Assembly: GCA_040877875.1 (NCBI GenBank)
Contig: JBBDNC010000005.1
Coordinates: 1 to 8,597 of the forward strand
Direction of reading: 5' to 3'
Source of the DNA: JBBDNC01 sp040877875
GTDB taxonomy: Bacteria > Bacteroidota > Rhodothermia > Balneolales > Balneolaceae
DNA length: 8,597 nt
Shown here: positions 1 to 6,947 of the stretch, one piece after another
Numbering within the stretch: the stretch's first letter is position 1
Layout: every line of letters starts with the position of its first letter
Position numbers and translations under genes: made by a program
The notes under the pieces: generated by a model
Told to the model about the DNA's origin: nothing
What the model saw: only the letters and a program-made list of their open reading frames with translations
The model's database searches: none

Positions 1-49
1 CCCTCTGGCTTTGAACTTGAACAAAAATCTTGGTTTTGCAAAGCCTTCT

Positions 50-79
50 CAAATATACAAATTTCACATGGGAAACGAA
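50..79 (-). promoter_or_regulatory. Possible leftward Bacteroidota-type promoter
   Basis: Read on the minus strand, TATATTTG (50-57) matches the Bacteroidota -7 consensus TAnnTTTG exactly. About 18 bases upstream lies TTCG (76-79), a poor match to the TTG/TTTG -33 element. If real, it would drive a gene running left out of the window, divergent from the helicase gene. The weak -33 and the AT-rich context keep this tentative. Confidence 0.25.
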
Positions 80-197
80 TAGGCCCTCACTTATGTGATT
101 ATGTTAATTCACGGATTCTCCGTACCTTGTCGGCCGTTGCGATTCGCAATGTTCAATAAAGCCTTCCTTTTTTGGAGTTTTTAATACTTGTCCGTCC

Positions 198-323
198 TTT
201 CGTTTGATGAACTGAACTGACAGATGACACTTTCAAGGGAGATGCATAAGGAGTCTCATTACCATTTCATCAGGAGACGCCGTACGTGTTGGACGTAACG
301 TCATAGAAATCAATCAAACGAAA
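198..323 (+). promoter_or_regulatory. Structured 5' leader of the helicase mRNA (long-range inverted repeat)
   Basis: TTTCGTTTGAT at 198-208 is the exact reverse complement of ATCAAACGAAA at 313-323, ten bases before the helicase ATG. The 104 bases between hold two smaller hairpins. TACGT (283-287) pairs with ACGTA (293-297) across a 5-base loop, and this can be extended by GACG (276-279) with CGTC (299-302). GTCTC (253-257) can instead pair with GAGAC (274-278), which uses bases 276-278 of the first stem's extension, so the two folds compete. RNA helicase and cold-shock genes often have long regulatory leaders. That this leader regulates the gene is inference; the pairing is seen directly. 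Confidence 0.4.
224..298 (+). CDS. Possible 24-codon leader peptide ORF
   Basis: An ATG at 224 opens a 24-codon frame ending in TAA at 296-298, wholly inside the helicase leader. The peptide would be basic and histidine-rich, with HYHF followed by four arginines in a row, and its last codons overlap the hairpin at 276-302. Translation could therefore influence which hairpin forms. There is no Shine-Dalgarno sequence, but this genome does not seem to use one. An ORF this short is easily expected by chance, so I list it only because of where it sits. Confidence 0.15.
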   Translation: MTLSREMHKESHYHFIRRRRTCWT

Positions 324-333
324 TTACAAGTAA

Positions 334-1839
334 ATGAATACAATACCCTTCACTGATCTGGGGATCAGTACGCAAATTCTTAACGCTGTCAATGAGATGG
401 GTTTTGAAATGCCCACCAAAATTCAATCCGCTGCCATCCCGAAAATCCTGGAAGGAAGGGATGTCATGGGACAGGCACAAACCGGTACGGGGAAAACGGC
501 AGCTTTTGCCATTCCGATACTCGACCGCATTGATTCGGGATCCAGGGATGTTCAAACCCTGGTACTTTGTCCGACTCGTGAACTGGCTATACAAGTGACC
601 GGAGAGTTTATCAAGCTGGCAAGCCAAAAGGAAGGAATCCATATCACTCCCGTTTACGGCGGACAACCGATCCAGCGTCAGATCAAACAGTTGAAAAAAG
701 GCACCCAGATCGTTGTGGGTACGCCGGGACGTGTGATCGACCATCTGAAGCGGGGCACGTTACAACTGAAGAATCTTAAAATGGCTGTACTCGACGAAGC
801 GGACGAGATGCTGAATATGGGATTTCGTGAGGATATTGAAACCATCCTCGGTTATTCCTCCCGTGAGGAAAAAGTACAGATGATCATGTTTTCCGCGACC
901 ATGTCTCCCTCGATTAAGAAAATCATGCAGCGATGGTTTCAGGATCCGGAAAAGATAAAAATAGACGGTGAAGTTACGGTTGCCGAAGGGGTGGAGCATT
1001 TCATCGTTGAAGTTCGCGACTCCATGAGGGTTGAAGCCATTTCCCGGATACTGGATATTAATGACTATAAACTTGCCCTGGTTTTCTGTAATACCAAACG
1101 GAAATGTGACAGTCTTGTCGGGGAGATGCAGTCCAGGGGGTATTCTGCCGATGTGCTTCATGGGGACCTGAGCCAAAATATCCGTGACAAAGTGATGGAT
1201 AAATTCCGTAAGGGACGGATTGAGATCTTGATTGCTACGGATGTGGCGGCCCGCGGACTGGATGTGGACGATATCAGTGTCGTGTTTAACTACGATATAC
1301 CACATGATCCTGAATATTATGTACACCGGATCGGAAGAACCGGCCGTGCCGGCCGCAAAGGATTCGCCTATACATTTTCTTCAGCCGGGCGGAAGACGAA
1401 AAACATCCGCTATATTGAAAATCAGATTCGCGCACAGATCCAGACGATCCCGATGCCGTCGCTCAGTGAAGTCAAAGAGTCGAAGATGGGGGTATTTGTT
1501 GACAACTTGAAGAAGGTTCTGAATGGCGGCGGTCTGCGGCCTTATATCGAACAAATTGAGGGAATTGCGACAGATGATTTCACGCCGATAGAAGTTGCGG
1601 CGGCGCTTTTGAAAATGAGTTCCGGGACGGAAAATGAATTTTCGGAATCAGGACAACAGGAAGTTCAGCAGCGGCCGGCAACCCCGAGCGGACGATCTTC
1701 GTCCGGAAAACGGTCGCACAAAAGCAGGAATGGCTCCGGGGCCTCGCGGAAAAAAGAAAACGAACCGTTTTATGCTGAGTATGTAAACGGAAACAGGAGA
1801 AAAAGGAAAAAATCAGGAAAGCGCAGCAAAAAAGGATAG
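334..1839 (+). CDS. DEAD-box ATP-dependent RNA helicase
   Basis: A 501-residue superfamily 2 RNA helicase that would use ATP to unwind short RNA duplexes, probably in ribosome assembly, mRNA turnover or cold adaptation in the cytoplasm. All core motifs are present in order: Q motif around F23 to Q31, motif I AQTGTGKT (48-55), PTREL (80-84), GG (109-110), TPGR (130-133), DEAD (154-157), SAT (187-189), LVFCNTK (249-255), HGD (276-278), ATDVAARGLD (301-310) and HRIGRTGRAG (331-340). Residues 371-430 form a short folded extension. From about 448 the tail is low-complexity, rich in R, K, S and G and ends in a dense lysine/arginine run, so it probably binds RNA nonspecifically. I see no DbpA-type RNA-binding domain, and the length resembles CshA/RhlE-type proteins more than E. 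coli DeaD. The ATG at 334 gives a normal N-terminus just before the Q motif; its upstream region is A-rich without Shine-Dalgarno. The family is certain, the subfamily is not. Confidence 0.96.
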   Translation: MNTIPFTDLGISTQILNAVNEMGFEMPTKIQSAAIPKILEGRDVMGQAQTGTGKTAAFAIPILDRIDSGSRDVQTLVLCPTRELAIQVTGEFIKLASQKEGIHITPVYGGQPIQRQIKQLKKGTQIVVGTPGRVIDHLKRGTLQLKNLKMAVLDEADEMLNMGFREDIETILGYSSREEKVQMIMFSATMSPSIKKIMQRWFQDPEKIKIDGEVTVAEGVEHFIVEVRDSMRVEAISRILDINDYKLALVFCNTKRKCDSLVGEMQSRGYSADVLHGDLSQNIRDKVMDKFRKGRIEILIATDVAARGLDVDDISVVFNYDIPHDPEYYVHRIGRTGRAGRKGFAYTFSSAGRKTKNIRYIENQIRAQIQTIPMPSLSEVKESKMGVFVDNLKKVLNGGGLRPYIEQIEGIATDDFTPIEVAAALLKMSSGTENEFSESGQQEVQQRPATPSGRSSSGKRSHKSRNGSGASRKKENEPFYAEYVNGNRRKRKKSGKRSKKG

Positions 1840-1862
1840 GACCGCAACTGCGAAAGGATGCA
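1840..1862. other. 23-base convergent intergenic gap between helicase and smc
   Basis: The two stop codons face each other across 23 bases. The only pairing is CGCA (1843-1846) with TGCG (1849-1852), with an impossible 2-base loop. Reading leftward from smc, a run of six T follows only after a further stretch, inside the helicase 3' end (complement of 1828-1833). I see no intrinsic terminator for either gene, so the transcripts probably overlap or depend on Rho or collision. Confidence 0.6.
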
Positions 1863-4800
1863 CTAAGCTACATCGGTCACTTCATCCAGCTTCACCCCGA
1901 CCAGACGGCTGACTCCGGTTTCCGGCATGGTCACCCCGTACATCATTTCGGCTTTGGACATGGTTTTTTTGTTGTGGGTAATAATAATAAACTGGGTGTC
2001 CTTACTGAACTCGCGGATCATACTGGCAAACCGCTCGATATTGGCATCATCCAGGGGAGCATCCACTTCGTCCAGAACACAGAAGGGAGAGGGCTTTACC
2101 AGATAAATGGCGAACAGAAGCGCAATGGCTGTCAACGTTTTTTCACCACCCGAGAGTTGGTTGATACTCGATGGGCGCTTGCCGCGGGGATTGGCACGAA
2201 TTTCAATTTTGGCTTCCAGCGGATCTTCGACATCTTCCTCCTCAATCAGTAGATCACAGTAATCGTCTTCCTCGAACAGGGTATTAAACACCTTTTTAAA
2301 GTTCGTACGGATTTGTTCGAAGGTTTTATTGAAACGTTCGGTAGCGGTGACATTGATCTCATCGATCGTCTCCCGTAATTGGGATTCCGCTTTTTGAAGA
2401 TCGTCTACCTGTTCCTCGAGAAAATCGAGTCTTTCCCTTTCCTCTTCATATTCCTCGATGGCCAGTGGATTCACTTCCCCGATCTGGTTGAGCTTTTGCC
2501 TAAGGAAAGCGATTCGCTCCTTGGCGGATTCCGGGTCCGTATCCTCGGGCATCTCTCGCTCAATCTGCTTCATGAGCAATCCATAAGTTTCCCAGATATG
2601 ATCGGAGAGGGATTGGGCTTGCAAATCGAACTTCTCACGCGCCATGGTCAGATGGTGAAGTAATTCGAGATTCACCTCTTTTTTCTGCCGAAGCTCCTTG
2701 AGTTCTTTTTCAATTTCATGAATGGTCCCCCGCTGTTTGGCGGCCGCTTCTTCGACGTCGGACAGTTTCCCGTCGGCGTCGGTTTTTTCCTGTTTCTTTT
2801 CTTTAAGCCCGGATTCTGTCTCCTTGATTGTCCGGTTGTATTCGGAAATACGTTCCTTGCTTTGTGTGGAGAGTTCCTGTCTGGATTCGAGCCGCGAGGT
2901 AATACTTTCGATTCCTGATTCGGCACGTTTTACATCCCGTTCCAGGTTTTCAGCCTTGTTTTTGAGATCCTGGTGTTTGAGTTGTGCGTCATTAAATCGG
3001 TTTTGGGCAATGGAACGTTCTTCTTCAAGTTTCTGAAGTTTCTGCTTGATCTCCTGCTGCTGGTTTTCATAATCGGTGAGAGTCTCCCGCAATTCTTTCT
3101 GGCGGGGGTTCAAGGATTCCAGTTCATCCTTTGCGGTGTTTTCGTTGGTGGCGAGCAGTTGACGTCTGTTTTTCAGGTCCCTGATATTCTTTTCGTAAAC
3201 CTGAATGCCGGACTGGGCACGATTTTGTTGTTGCTCCCACTTCCGGATTTCCTGTTCTGTATCCTGAAAGGAGTTGCGAATTTTATCCAAATCCAGTTCA
3301 TCCAATTGTTTTTCAAGCTTTTTAAGGGCCTTGTCCTTCAGGTTCAGCTCATTCTGAATATCTTCCCTGCGGGAGAGCAGTTTTTCAATTTTGTCTTTTA
3401 AGCCGAGCCGTACTCCGGCCTGTTCGCTTTTACTCCCGCTGCGTAAGAACCGGTGGGTAGTGATTCGTTCTCCCTCGTGAGTCACAGCCGCACTTCCTCC
3501 CATTTCAAGAAGCCGTTTGGCGTGGGGGACATCTTCGGCCAACAGAGTGGATCCGAGGAGAAGCTGGGCCAGGGGCTGCAGCTCTTTGTCGTCTGCTTCC
3601 ACTACACTGAGAATCGAGTGTTTCAGGCTGTCGTATTCCGGCCTCAGCTCCTCCAGTGGAATGAAGGTTGCACGTCCCTGGTCTTGCTGCTTCAGGATGT
3701 CAGATGCGCGGACAGCCTCCTCCATGGAGGAGACAATCAGAAAGTTGATGGCTTCGCCCAGGGCGGCCTCGAGGGCGGGGGCATGTTCCTCATCCGTATG
3801 CAGTACATTGCCGACCACCTGCATCCTGTTGAAAGATTTGGAATGGTGTTCCATCAGATAGGCAATACCGGAGGGGAACGTATCTTTCGACCGGGCCAGT
3901 TCTTCCAGCAGGTTTACTTCAGAGTCGACCGCATCCTGTTGACTCTTCAGGGTTCTGATTTCCTCCCGGATCTCTTCCCGACGGGCTTCCAGCTCCTGGC
4001 GTTTCGCCGAAGCCTGTTCAATTTTCTTCTGCTGTTCTTCTTTTTTCCTGTTCAGGGAGTCAAGTTTTTTTTCTGCTTCAGCCAGGCCTTTATTCATCTC
4101 CCCGATTTGCTCCTCGAGCTCGTCGATTTCTTTCAGAATCCGGGCCAGATCATCCTCGGTGTTCTCAAGTTTGGATTCCAGCTTGATGCGTTCGGTTCGA
4201 AGTTCGTTCAATTCACGGGTGGCATCACTGCTTGCAATTTCCAGTTCATATAATTGATGGCGTTCCCGTGTATACTGCTGCTGAACATCGGTAAACCGCT
4301 CCCTGGACTCCTTAAGGTTTTGCTCTGATTTTTCAAGGTTCTGGCTGAAATCCTCCAATTTTTGAATACTCTCATTGCGAACTCCTTTCAGTTCCTCCAG
4401 GTCCTGGCTGCTCTGCTTGATATCCTCGGCATACTGCTTGATAACATTTTCTTCGTGAGAGATTTTTTCACGGGTAATCCGCAGGTTGGTCTCCATCTCC
4501 CGCAGAGCCGATTCCAGTTGATTGACGTGCCGTTGAGCCTCAGCCTGTTGACGTTCTTTTTCTACCAATTCATGGCGGGCTTTCTCTTCCTTCTCCTCCC
4601 TCTCTTCAAGGGACCCGACGATCTCCTTTTTCTCTTTTTCAGCATTTTTAATGCGTACTTGAAGAGGTTCCAGTTCTTCCTGGATTTTCAGGTACTCGTG
4701 GCGGTTATATGCCTTGTCGAGGGATTCGAGTTCATTTCTGAAATTTTTTGCCCTGGCGGCTTTTTCAGCCTGTAATTCAAGCGAGCGTGTTTTTTTTCGG

Positions 4801-5393
4801 ACTTCTACCAGGATATCCTCGATTCTCTGCAGGTCTTTTTGAGTGCTGTCGAGCTTTCGAAGCGTTTGTTTTCGTTTTTCCTTGTACCGGGTTACCCCTG
4901 CCGCCTCTTCAAATAACCGCCTGCGGTCATTATTCCGGTCATTCAGAATTTCCTCGACCATTTTAAGCTCGATGACCGAATAGGCGTCTGCTCCCATTCC
5001 GGTATCCATAAACAGTTCCATAATATCTTTCAGACGGCAGGCGGTATGATTGATCAGGTATTCACTGTCGCCTGAACGGTAGAGGCGCCGGGTAATCGTT
5101 ACTTCACTGTATTCAGTCGGGAGGATCCCCTTGTTGTTCACTAAATTGAGGGAAACTTCGGCCATCCCGAGCGCCTTTTTTCCGGCCGTACCGTTAAAAA
5201 TGACATTACTCATTGTGGAGGAACGCAGCAAGGTTGGACGCTGCTCTCCGAGCACCCACCGCAGGGCATCGACGATATTGGATTTGCCACAGCCGTTGGG
5301 GCCGACAATTGCGGTAATGCCACTGTCGAATTTGACCTTCGTCTTGTAGGCAAAGCTTTTAAAACCGTGAAGATCAAGTTCGGAAATGTACAT
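1863..5393 (-). CDS. smc: Chromosome segregation protein SMC
   Basis: A full-length 1176-residue SMC ATPase, the core of the bacterial condensin that loads on DNA, extrudes loops and helps segregate sister chromosomes. The N-terminal head has Walker A GPNGCGKSN (31-39) and a Q-loop region reading YSVIELKMVEEIL. Coiled coil runs from about 170 to 500, very rich in E, K, R and Q. The hinge covers about 500-660, and a returning coiled coil reaches about 970. The C-terminal head has VNPLAIEEY (974-982), the ABC signature LSGGEK (1080-1085), Walker B ending in LDEVDA with catalytic E1109, the D-loop PLDDAN, and a switch histidine in ITHNKKTM. LFEEDDYCDLL stands where many bacteria have an LFGGG segment, a form I associate with Bacteroidota. 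The start is fixed because an in-frame stop lies five codons upstream of ATG 5391-5393. It follows frr by 112 bases in the same direction; scpA and scpB are not in the window. Confidence 0.97.
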   Translation of the reverse strand: MYISELDLHGFKSFAYKTKVKFDSGITAIVGPNGCGKSNIVDALRWVLGEQRPTLLRSSTMSNVIFNGTAGKKALGMAEVSLNLVNNKGILPTEYSEVTITRRLYRSGDSEYLINHTACRLKDIMELFMDTGMGADAYSVIELKMVEEILNDRNNDRRRLFEEAAGVTRYKEKRKQTLRKLDSTQKDLQRIEDILVEVRKKTRSLELQAEKAARAKNFRNELESLDKAYNRHEYLKIQEELEPLQVRIKNAEKEKKEIVGSLEEREEKEEKARHELVEKERQQAEAQRHVNQLESALREMETNLRITREKISHEENVIKQYAEDIKQSSQDLEELKGVRNESIQKLEDFSQNLEKSEQNLKESRERFTDVQQQYTRERHQLYELEIASSDATRELNELRTERIKLESKLENTEDDLARILKEIDELEEQIGEMNKGLAEAEKKLDSLNRKKEEQQKKIEQASAKRQELEARREEIREEIRTLKSQQDAVDSEVNLLEELARSKDTFPSGIAYLMEHHSKSFNRMQVVGNVLHTDEEHAPALEAALGEAINFLIVSSMEEAVRASDILKQQDQGRATFIPLEELRPEYDSLKHSILSVVEADDKELQPLAQLLLGSTLLAEDVPHAKRLLEMGGSAAVTHEGERITTHRFLRSGSKSEQAGVRLGLKDKIEKLLSRREDIQNELNLKDKALKKLEKQLDELDLDKIRNSFQDTEQEIRKWEQQQNRAQSGIQVYEKNIRDLKNRRQLLATNENTAKDELESLNPRQKELRETLTDYENQQQEIKQKLQKLEEERSIAQNRFNDAQLKHQDLKNKAENLERDVKRAESGIESITSRLESRQELSTQSKERISEYNRTIKETESGLKEKKQEKTDADGKLSDVEEAAAKQRGTIHEIEKELKELRQKKEVNLELLHHLTMAREKFDLQAQSLSDHIWETYGLLMKQIEREMPEDTDPESAKERIAFLRQKLNQIGEVNPLAIEEYEEERERLDFLEEQVDDLQKAESQLRETIDEINVTATERFNKTFEQIRTNFKKVFNTLFEEDDYCDLLIEEEDVEDPLEAKIEIRANPRGKRPSSINQLSGGEKTLTAIALLFAIYLVKPSPFCVLDEVDAPLDDANIERFASMIREFSKDTQFIIITHNKKTMSKAEMMYGVTMPETGVSRLVGVKLDEVTDVA

Positions 5394-5412
5394 GCTGTAT
5401 AGGATCTAACTT

Positions 5413-5443
5413 CCCTGGGAGTCCCGCAGGGTTCATTGAAACC
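5413..5443 (-). promoter_or_regulatory. Paired hairpins in the frr-smc spacer
   Basis: Read on the minus strand, GGTT(U)...(G)AACC (5430-5443) forms a 4-bp stem plus a G-U pair over a 4-base loop. It is followed by CCCTG (5427-5431) pairing with CAGGG (5413-5417) over 9 bases; inside that lies the palindrome GGGACTCCC. No T-run follows, so this is not an intrinsic terminator. It sits about 20 bases upstream of the smc start and could affect smc translation or mRNA processing. The function is inferred and the folds are weak to moderate. Confidence 0.3.
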
Positions 5444-5505
5444 AGGCTTGAGATTAATGTAGTGAACAGGCATCCGCCGGCTCTCGCATGTCCTTGCACA
5501 GCTCG

Positions 5506-6075
5506 TCAGACCGTCAGGATATCCTGTTCCTTTTGTTCGAGCAATTTGTCAATCGTACCTATATACTTATCCGTAATTTCCTGGACTTTTTCCTCAGCCT
5601 CAAAACGGGAATCCTCCGGAAGAGATTCGTTATTGACTTTACTTTTGATTGCGTCATTGGCATCGCGGCGGAAATTGCGAATACTGATCCGGGCTTCTTC
5701 CCCAATTTCTTTTGTACGTTTCACCAGGTCTTTCCGCCGTTCTTCAGACAGCATCGGCAACGGGATTCGAATTACATTTCCATCGTTACCAGGATTCAGC
5801 CCCAGTCCGGCCGACATAATGGCTTTTTCAATATTTTCAATAGCGGATTTGTCGTACGGGTCAACCGTTAACAAACGGGCTTCCGGAGCGCTGACATTCG
5901 CCAGTTGATTTAACGGCGTTTGTGACCCGTAATAATCCACCCGGATATGTTCCAGTAAAGACGGTGTGGCTTTTCCTGCCCGGATGTGAGAGAGTTCTTT
6001 TTTGCAGTACTGTGCTGATTCCTTCATGTCGGAATCAGCTTTAGATACGATCTTTTTTAATTCATCAGGTAACAT
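5506..6075 (-). CDS. frr: Ribosome recycling factor (RRF)
   Basis: A 189-residue protein, close to the usual 185 for RRF, which works with EF-G to split post-termination ribosomes so that subunits can be reused. Family hallmarks are clear: HIRAGKATPSLLEHIRVDYYG at 30-50, the GLNPGNDGNVIRIPLP segment (92-107), EERRKDLVK (111-119) and the long-helix motif ARISIRNFRRDAND (128-141) with its conserved arginines. The protein should fold as a three-helix bundle plus a small beta domain. The start at 6073-6075 gives an N-terminus only a few residues longer than in E. coli; the internal Met17 would remove part of the first helix and is less likely. The leader lacks Shine-Dalgarno. A perfect TATAAT on the minus strand (6087-6092) lies 11 bases before the ATG, but no -35 element accompanies it. 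It follows pyrH by 72 bases and is probably cotranscribed with it. Confidence 0.97.
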   Translation of the reverse strand: MLPDELKKIVSKADSDMKESAQYCKKELSHIRAGKATPSLLEHIRVDYYGSQTPLNQLANVSAPEARLLTVDPYDKSAIENIEKAIMSAGLGLNPGNDGNVIRIPLPMLSEERRKDLVKRTKEIGEEARISIRNFRRDANDAIKSKVNNESLPEDSRFEAEEKVQEITDKYIGTIDKLLEQKEQDILTV

Positions 6076-6147
6076 AAGTCGCCAGGATTATAAGTTGTAG
6101 GTGATACGCCTCACGCCTGCCCAGAAATCAAAACCAATTTAAGAAAA

Positions 6148-6873
6148 CTATTTTTCATCCCAAATAACGGTAGACCCGATTTGCTCATCTGAACAAGTGA
6201 CCCGTTTCAGATTCCCTTTGATATTCATGTTGAAGATGATGATCGGGGTTTTATTATCCCGGCAAAGTGTAAAAGCCGTCAGATCCATAACAGACAACCT
6301 GCGTTTCAGGATTTCATCTCCGGTGATCACGTCAAATTTCACAGCATCCGGATTTTTTTCGGGGTCGGAGTCAAAAATGCCGTCCACCCGTGTTCCTTTC
6401 AAAATAACGTCACACTCTATTTCGATGGCCCGCAGGGAGGCAGCCGTATCCGTCGTAAAATAGGGGTTGCCCGTACCGGCTCCGAACAGAACCACCCGGC
6501 CTTTTTCAAGATGGCGAATCGCGCGCCTTCGGATATAGGGTTCGGCCACTTCTTCCATACGGATGGCCGACATCAAGCGGGTTTGGACTCCTTTACGTTC
6601 AAGGGCATCCTGAAGGGCCATGCTGTTGATCATGGTAGCGAGCATTCCCATATAATCCCCCTGAACCCGGTCCATTCCTTCCGTAGCTCCTTTAACTCCC
6701 CTGAAAATATTACCCCCGCCGACCACTACGGAGATCTCGATGCCTTCCTCGTGAACCGCTTTGATTTCCTCGGCATACTGGGTGAGAATATTTCCGTCAA
6801 TACCATGCCCCTGGTCACCCAGCAGGGCTTCCCCGCTAAGTTTTAAAAGAATACGTTTGTAGAGATTAGCCAC
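6148..6873 (-). CDS. pyrH: Uridylate kinase (UMP kinase)
   Basis: A 241-residue bacterial UMP kinase of the amino acid kinase fold, making UDP from UMP and ATP in de novo pyrimidine synthesis; the family forms hexamers regulated by GTP and UTP. Visible motifs are KLSGEAL (11-17) for phosphate binding, VVGGGNIFRG (50-59), the D73-containing YMGMLAT segment, GTGNPYFTTDTAA (133-145) at the UMP site, and DSDPEKNP (168-175) followed by MDLTAF (196-201). No motif is missing. The start codon is GTG (complement of 6871-6873). It is favoured because the product then begins MANLYKRILLKLSGEA, as in the family, and because the only codons upstream before an in-frame TGA (6898-6900) contain no ATG, GTG or TTG. 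The leader is A/C-rich and unstructured. A terminator lies between it and tsf, so pyrH may depend on readthrough or its own promoter. Confidence 0.97.
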   Translation of the reverse strand: MANLYKRILLKLSGEALLGDQGHGIDGNILTQYAEEIKAVHEEGIEISVVVGGGNIFRGVKGATEGMDRVQGDYMGMLATMINSMALQDALERKGVQTRLMSAIRMEEVAEPYIRRRAIRHLEKGRVVLFGAGTGNPYFTTDTAASLRAIEIECDVILKGTRVDGIFDSDPEKNPDAVKFDVITGDEILKRRLSVMDLTAFTLCRDNKTPIIIFNMNIKGNLKRVTCSDEQIGSTVIWDEK

Positions 6874-6906
6874 TGTTCTGTTGTGTTGGTAGTTGGTTCA
6901 TATAAT

Positions 6907-6936
6907 AAAAAAGGCTACCTAATTGGCAGCCTTTTT
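6907..6936 (-). terminator. Intrinsic terminator after tsf (potentially bidirectional)
   Basis: On the minus strand GGCTGCC (complement of 6925-6931) pairs with GGTAGCC (complement of 6913-6919) around a 5-base loop, with one G-U pair. A run of six T follows (complement of 6907-6912). An A-run of five precedes the stem, so the hairpin can be extended by A-U pairs, and the same DNA would also terminate rightward transcription. It begins 11 bases past the tsf stop codon. This is the strongest terminator in the window. Confidence 0.85.
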
Positions 6937-6947
6937 GCAACTAAAAT

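Larger units (their letters stand above)
1..333. other. Non-coding region upstream of the DEAD-box helicase gene
   Basis: I find no convincing protein gene or structural RNA gene in these 333 bases. The right half looks like a long leader of the helicase mRNA, with an inverted repeat and hairpins listed separately. The left 80 bases may hold the promoter of a divergent gene outside the window. The 9-base string AAAGCCTTC occurs twice, at 40-48 and 158-166, which may be chance. A perfect odd palindrome, TTGCGATTCGCAA, lies at 137-149. I could not find a good rightward promoter: no pair matching either the Bacteroidota TTG / TAnnTTTG pattern or TTGACA / TATAAT has acceptable spacing. The helicase transcription start therefore remains unplaced. 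Confidence 0.6.

Noticed and set aside
11..45. Possible tRNA 3' end near the left edge (GTTCAAGTTC-like string on the minus strand)
   Set aside because: No acceptor or T-stem pairing could be built around it, and there is no CCA or matching 5' half.
94..112. CRP/FNR-like site, GTGA ... TCAC
   Set aside because: The half-sites are separated by 10 bases where the family needs about 6 between TGTGA and TCACA, so it does not fit.
248..253. AAGGAG Shine-Dalgarno-like sequence in the helicase leader
   Set aside because: No ATG, GTG or TTG start follows at ribosome-binding distance, and the real genes here do not use such sites.
310..744. 144-codon minus-strand frame over the start of the helicase gene
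   Set aside because: It is opposite the conserved helicase core and has no recognisable features.
3453..4253. 266-codon open frame on the plus strand inside smc
   Set aside because: It is antisense to the hinge and coiled-coil coding region of smc. Its phenylalanine and leucine richness is what antisense of E/K-rich coiled coil gives.
5210..5473. 87-codon minus-strand frame overlapping the smc start
   Set aside because: It runs out of frame through the conserved Walker A coding region of smc and resembles no known protein.
6087..6092. Perfect TATAAT on the minus strand just upstream of frr
   Set aside because: No -35 or -33 element lies at a suitable distance, and the Bacteroidota housekeeping sigma factor prefers TAnnTTTG. 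It would also leave almost no leader.
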